In this document: piece by piece, positions 63,274 to 64,000 of the stretch
Position numbering within the stretch: the first letter of the stretch is position 1
How the letters are laid out: each line of letters starts with the position of its first letter
Assembly: GCF_000430805.1 (NCBI RefSeq)
Contig: NZ_KE387259.1
Location: 62,001 to 126,000 of the forward strand
Direction: 5' to 3'
DNA from: Chitinilyticum aquatile DSM 21506
GTDB lineage: Bacteria; Pseudomonadota; Gammaproteobacteria; Burkholderiales; Chitinibacteraceae
DNA length: 64,000 bases
Translations under genes and position numbers: made by a program
Notes under the pieces: model-generated
The model's input: the letters and a program-made list of their open reading frames with translations, nothing else
Database searches by the model: none
What the model was told of the DNA's origin: nothing

Positions 63274-64000
63274 TTGGACACACCGCAAACCGTCGCGGCC
63301 TCGCGCCGCACCACGCTGTCCATGCCGGTTTTCATCCCGAGCATCATCATCATCGCCAGCCTGCTGGCTGTCTGCACCTTCAACCCCAAAACCGCCGAAG
63401 CCTTCTTCGCCGCAGGCCAGAGCTGGATCACCGCACATTTCAGCTGGTTCTACGTGCTGGCGGTTGCCACCTTCCTGATTGTCCTCATCACCATTGCCAG
63501 CAGCCGCTTTGGCGACATCCGCCTGGGCCCGGACGATGCGCGCCCCGATTTCAGCTTTACCTCCTGGCTGGCGATGCTGTTTGCCGCCGGCATGGGCATC
63601 GGGCTGATGTATTTCGGTGTGGGCGAGCCAATGATGCACTTCCTGTCTCCGCCTACCACTGAAGCCGGCACGATGGCCGCCGCGCAGGAAGCGATGACCA
63701 CCACCTTTTTCCACTGGGGCTTCCATGCCTGGGCAATTTATGCCGTGGTCGGGCTGGTGCTGGCCTATTTCGGTTTCCGCTACAAGCTGCCGCTGACGCT
63801 GCGCTCGGGCCTGTACCCGATTTTCAAGGAACGCATCCACGGCCCCATCGGGCATGCAGTGGACGTATTTGCGCTGGTCGGTACGATCTTCGGTATCGCC
63901 ACCACGCTGGGCTACGGCGTGCTGCAATTGTCCGCCGGCCTGCATCGCCTGACCGGCTGGGAAACGGGCAGCCAGCTCTTCCAGTTCGGCCTGATTGCGG
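63274..64000 (+). CDS. BCCT-family betaine/choline/carnitine transporter, N-terminal part
   Basis: An open frame runs from TTG 63274 to the end of the window (242 codons, no stop). AAGGAGGAG at 63262-63270 makes the TTG start convincing. It encodes helices with SWLAMLFAAGMGIGLMYFGVGEPMMHF, FHWGFHAWAIYAVVG and RYKLPLTLRSGLYP, clear marks of the BCCT family, which imports quaternary ammonium compounds for osmoprotection. The C-terminal half lies outside the window. Note that no stop codon is visible, so simple ORF calling misses it. Confidence 0.9.
   Translation, partial: MDTPQTVAASRRTTLSMPVFIPSIIIIASLLAVCTFNPKTAEAFFAAGQSWITAHFSWFYVLAVATFLIVLITIASSRFGDIRLGPDDARPDFSFTSWLAMLFAAGMGIGLMYFGVGEPMMHFLSPPTTEAGTMAAAQEAMTTTFFHWGFHAWAIYAVVGLVLAYFGFRYKLPLTLRSGLYPIFKERIHGPIGHAVDVFALVGTIFGIATTLGYGVLQLSAGLHRLTGWETGSQLFQFGLIA

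Noticed and set aside
63061-63945. 294-codon minus-strand frame at the right end
   Set aside because: The opposite strand carries a clear BCCT transporter start with a perfect ribosome-binding site; the minus frame is its shadow.
1-64000. tRNA, rRNA, CRISPR arrays, insertion sequences, prophage or attachment sites
   Set aside because: No cloverleaf-like sequence, rRNA segment, regularly spaced direct repeats, transposase or integrase frame was seen on either strand.

Overview
This 64 kb window looks like a contiguous piece of a betaproteobacterial chromosome. I see no transposase, integrase, rRNA, tRNA or CRISPR array. The small families DUF3579, DUF3149, DUF2788, DUF1841, DUF4149 and DUF2325, plus YajQ, HpnC, MetNIQ and a CarAB-GreA-YhbY-RlmE-FtsH-FolP-GlmM block, fit a free-living, flagellated member of the Neisseriales/Chromobacteriales. 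The genus cannot be fixed from the sequence alone. Base composition and codon use look even by eye, with no obvious foreign island.

Layout. 1-2.8 kb: tail of an HU-like gene, then a TPR protein and an L,D-transpeptidase that share a C-terminal NTF2-like domain. 2.8-12.3 kb: a FabG-like reductase, DUF3579, argF with a LysE exporter, argG, small housekeeping genes (DUF2788, ppnP, yajQ), a membrane diguanylate cyclase, DUF3149 and a GT39-type membrane glycosyltransferase. 12.4-16 kb (minus strand): rpmE2, rho, trxA, radA. 16-27 kb (minus strand): the flagellar rod/hook/ring set flgBCDEFGHI and flgJKL, split by a terminator, each part with its own sigma-54 promoter. 27-30.5 kb: a DUF2325 gene under a Fur box, then split-subunit transhydrogenase pntAA-pntAB-pntB. 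30.6-39.4 kb: DUF1622, a cupin, a quinone oxidoreductase, zapE, a PQQ-type propeller protein, a 2-Cys peroxiredoxin, an orphan solute-binding protein and a GGDEF-EAL protein. 39.4-50.3 kb: glmM, folP, ftsH, rlmE, yhbY, a DUF4149 protein, greA, carB, carA, in the order known from many proteobacteria. 50.4-60.2 kb: gpx, a FIST protein, DUF1841, bepA, a YqaA-type protein, cyaY, lptM, two tandem Crp/Fnr paralogues, an unknown lipoprotein, folB, plsY, a secreted nuclease, hpnC and comEA. 60.4-64 kb: metNIQ and the start of a BCCT transporter, which runs off the end.

Functional themes. Arginine and pyrimidine supply is covered by argF, argG and carAB. Envelope biogenesis is covered by the L,D-transpeptidase, glmM, bepA, lptM, plsY and hpnC. 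c-di-GMP signalling is represented by two GGDEF proteins and YajQ, beside a complete set of flagellar axial-structure genes.

Most unusual signal. A family of short intergenic repeats is scattered through the whole window. Seven copies are exactly 59 nt and fit ATACCC-N18-AGCC-N13-GGC-N9-ATACCC with small deviations. Six of the seven place the same end within 10 nt of the stop codon of a minus-strand gene. Three further copies are 49-nt symmetric variants (GGGTAT-N9-GCC-N13-GGC-N9-ATACCC) lying directly upstream of start codons. I know no named family that matches. It could be a palindromic mobile repeat or a 3'-UTR/5'-UTR RNA element.
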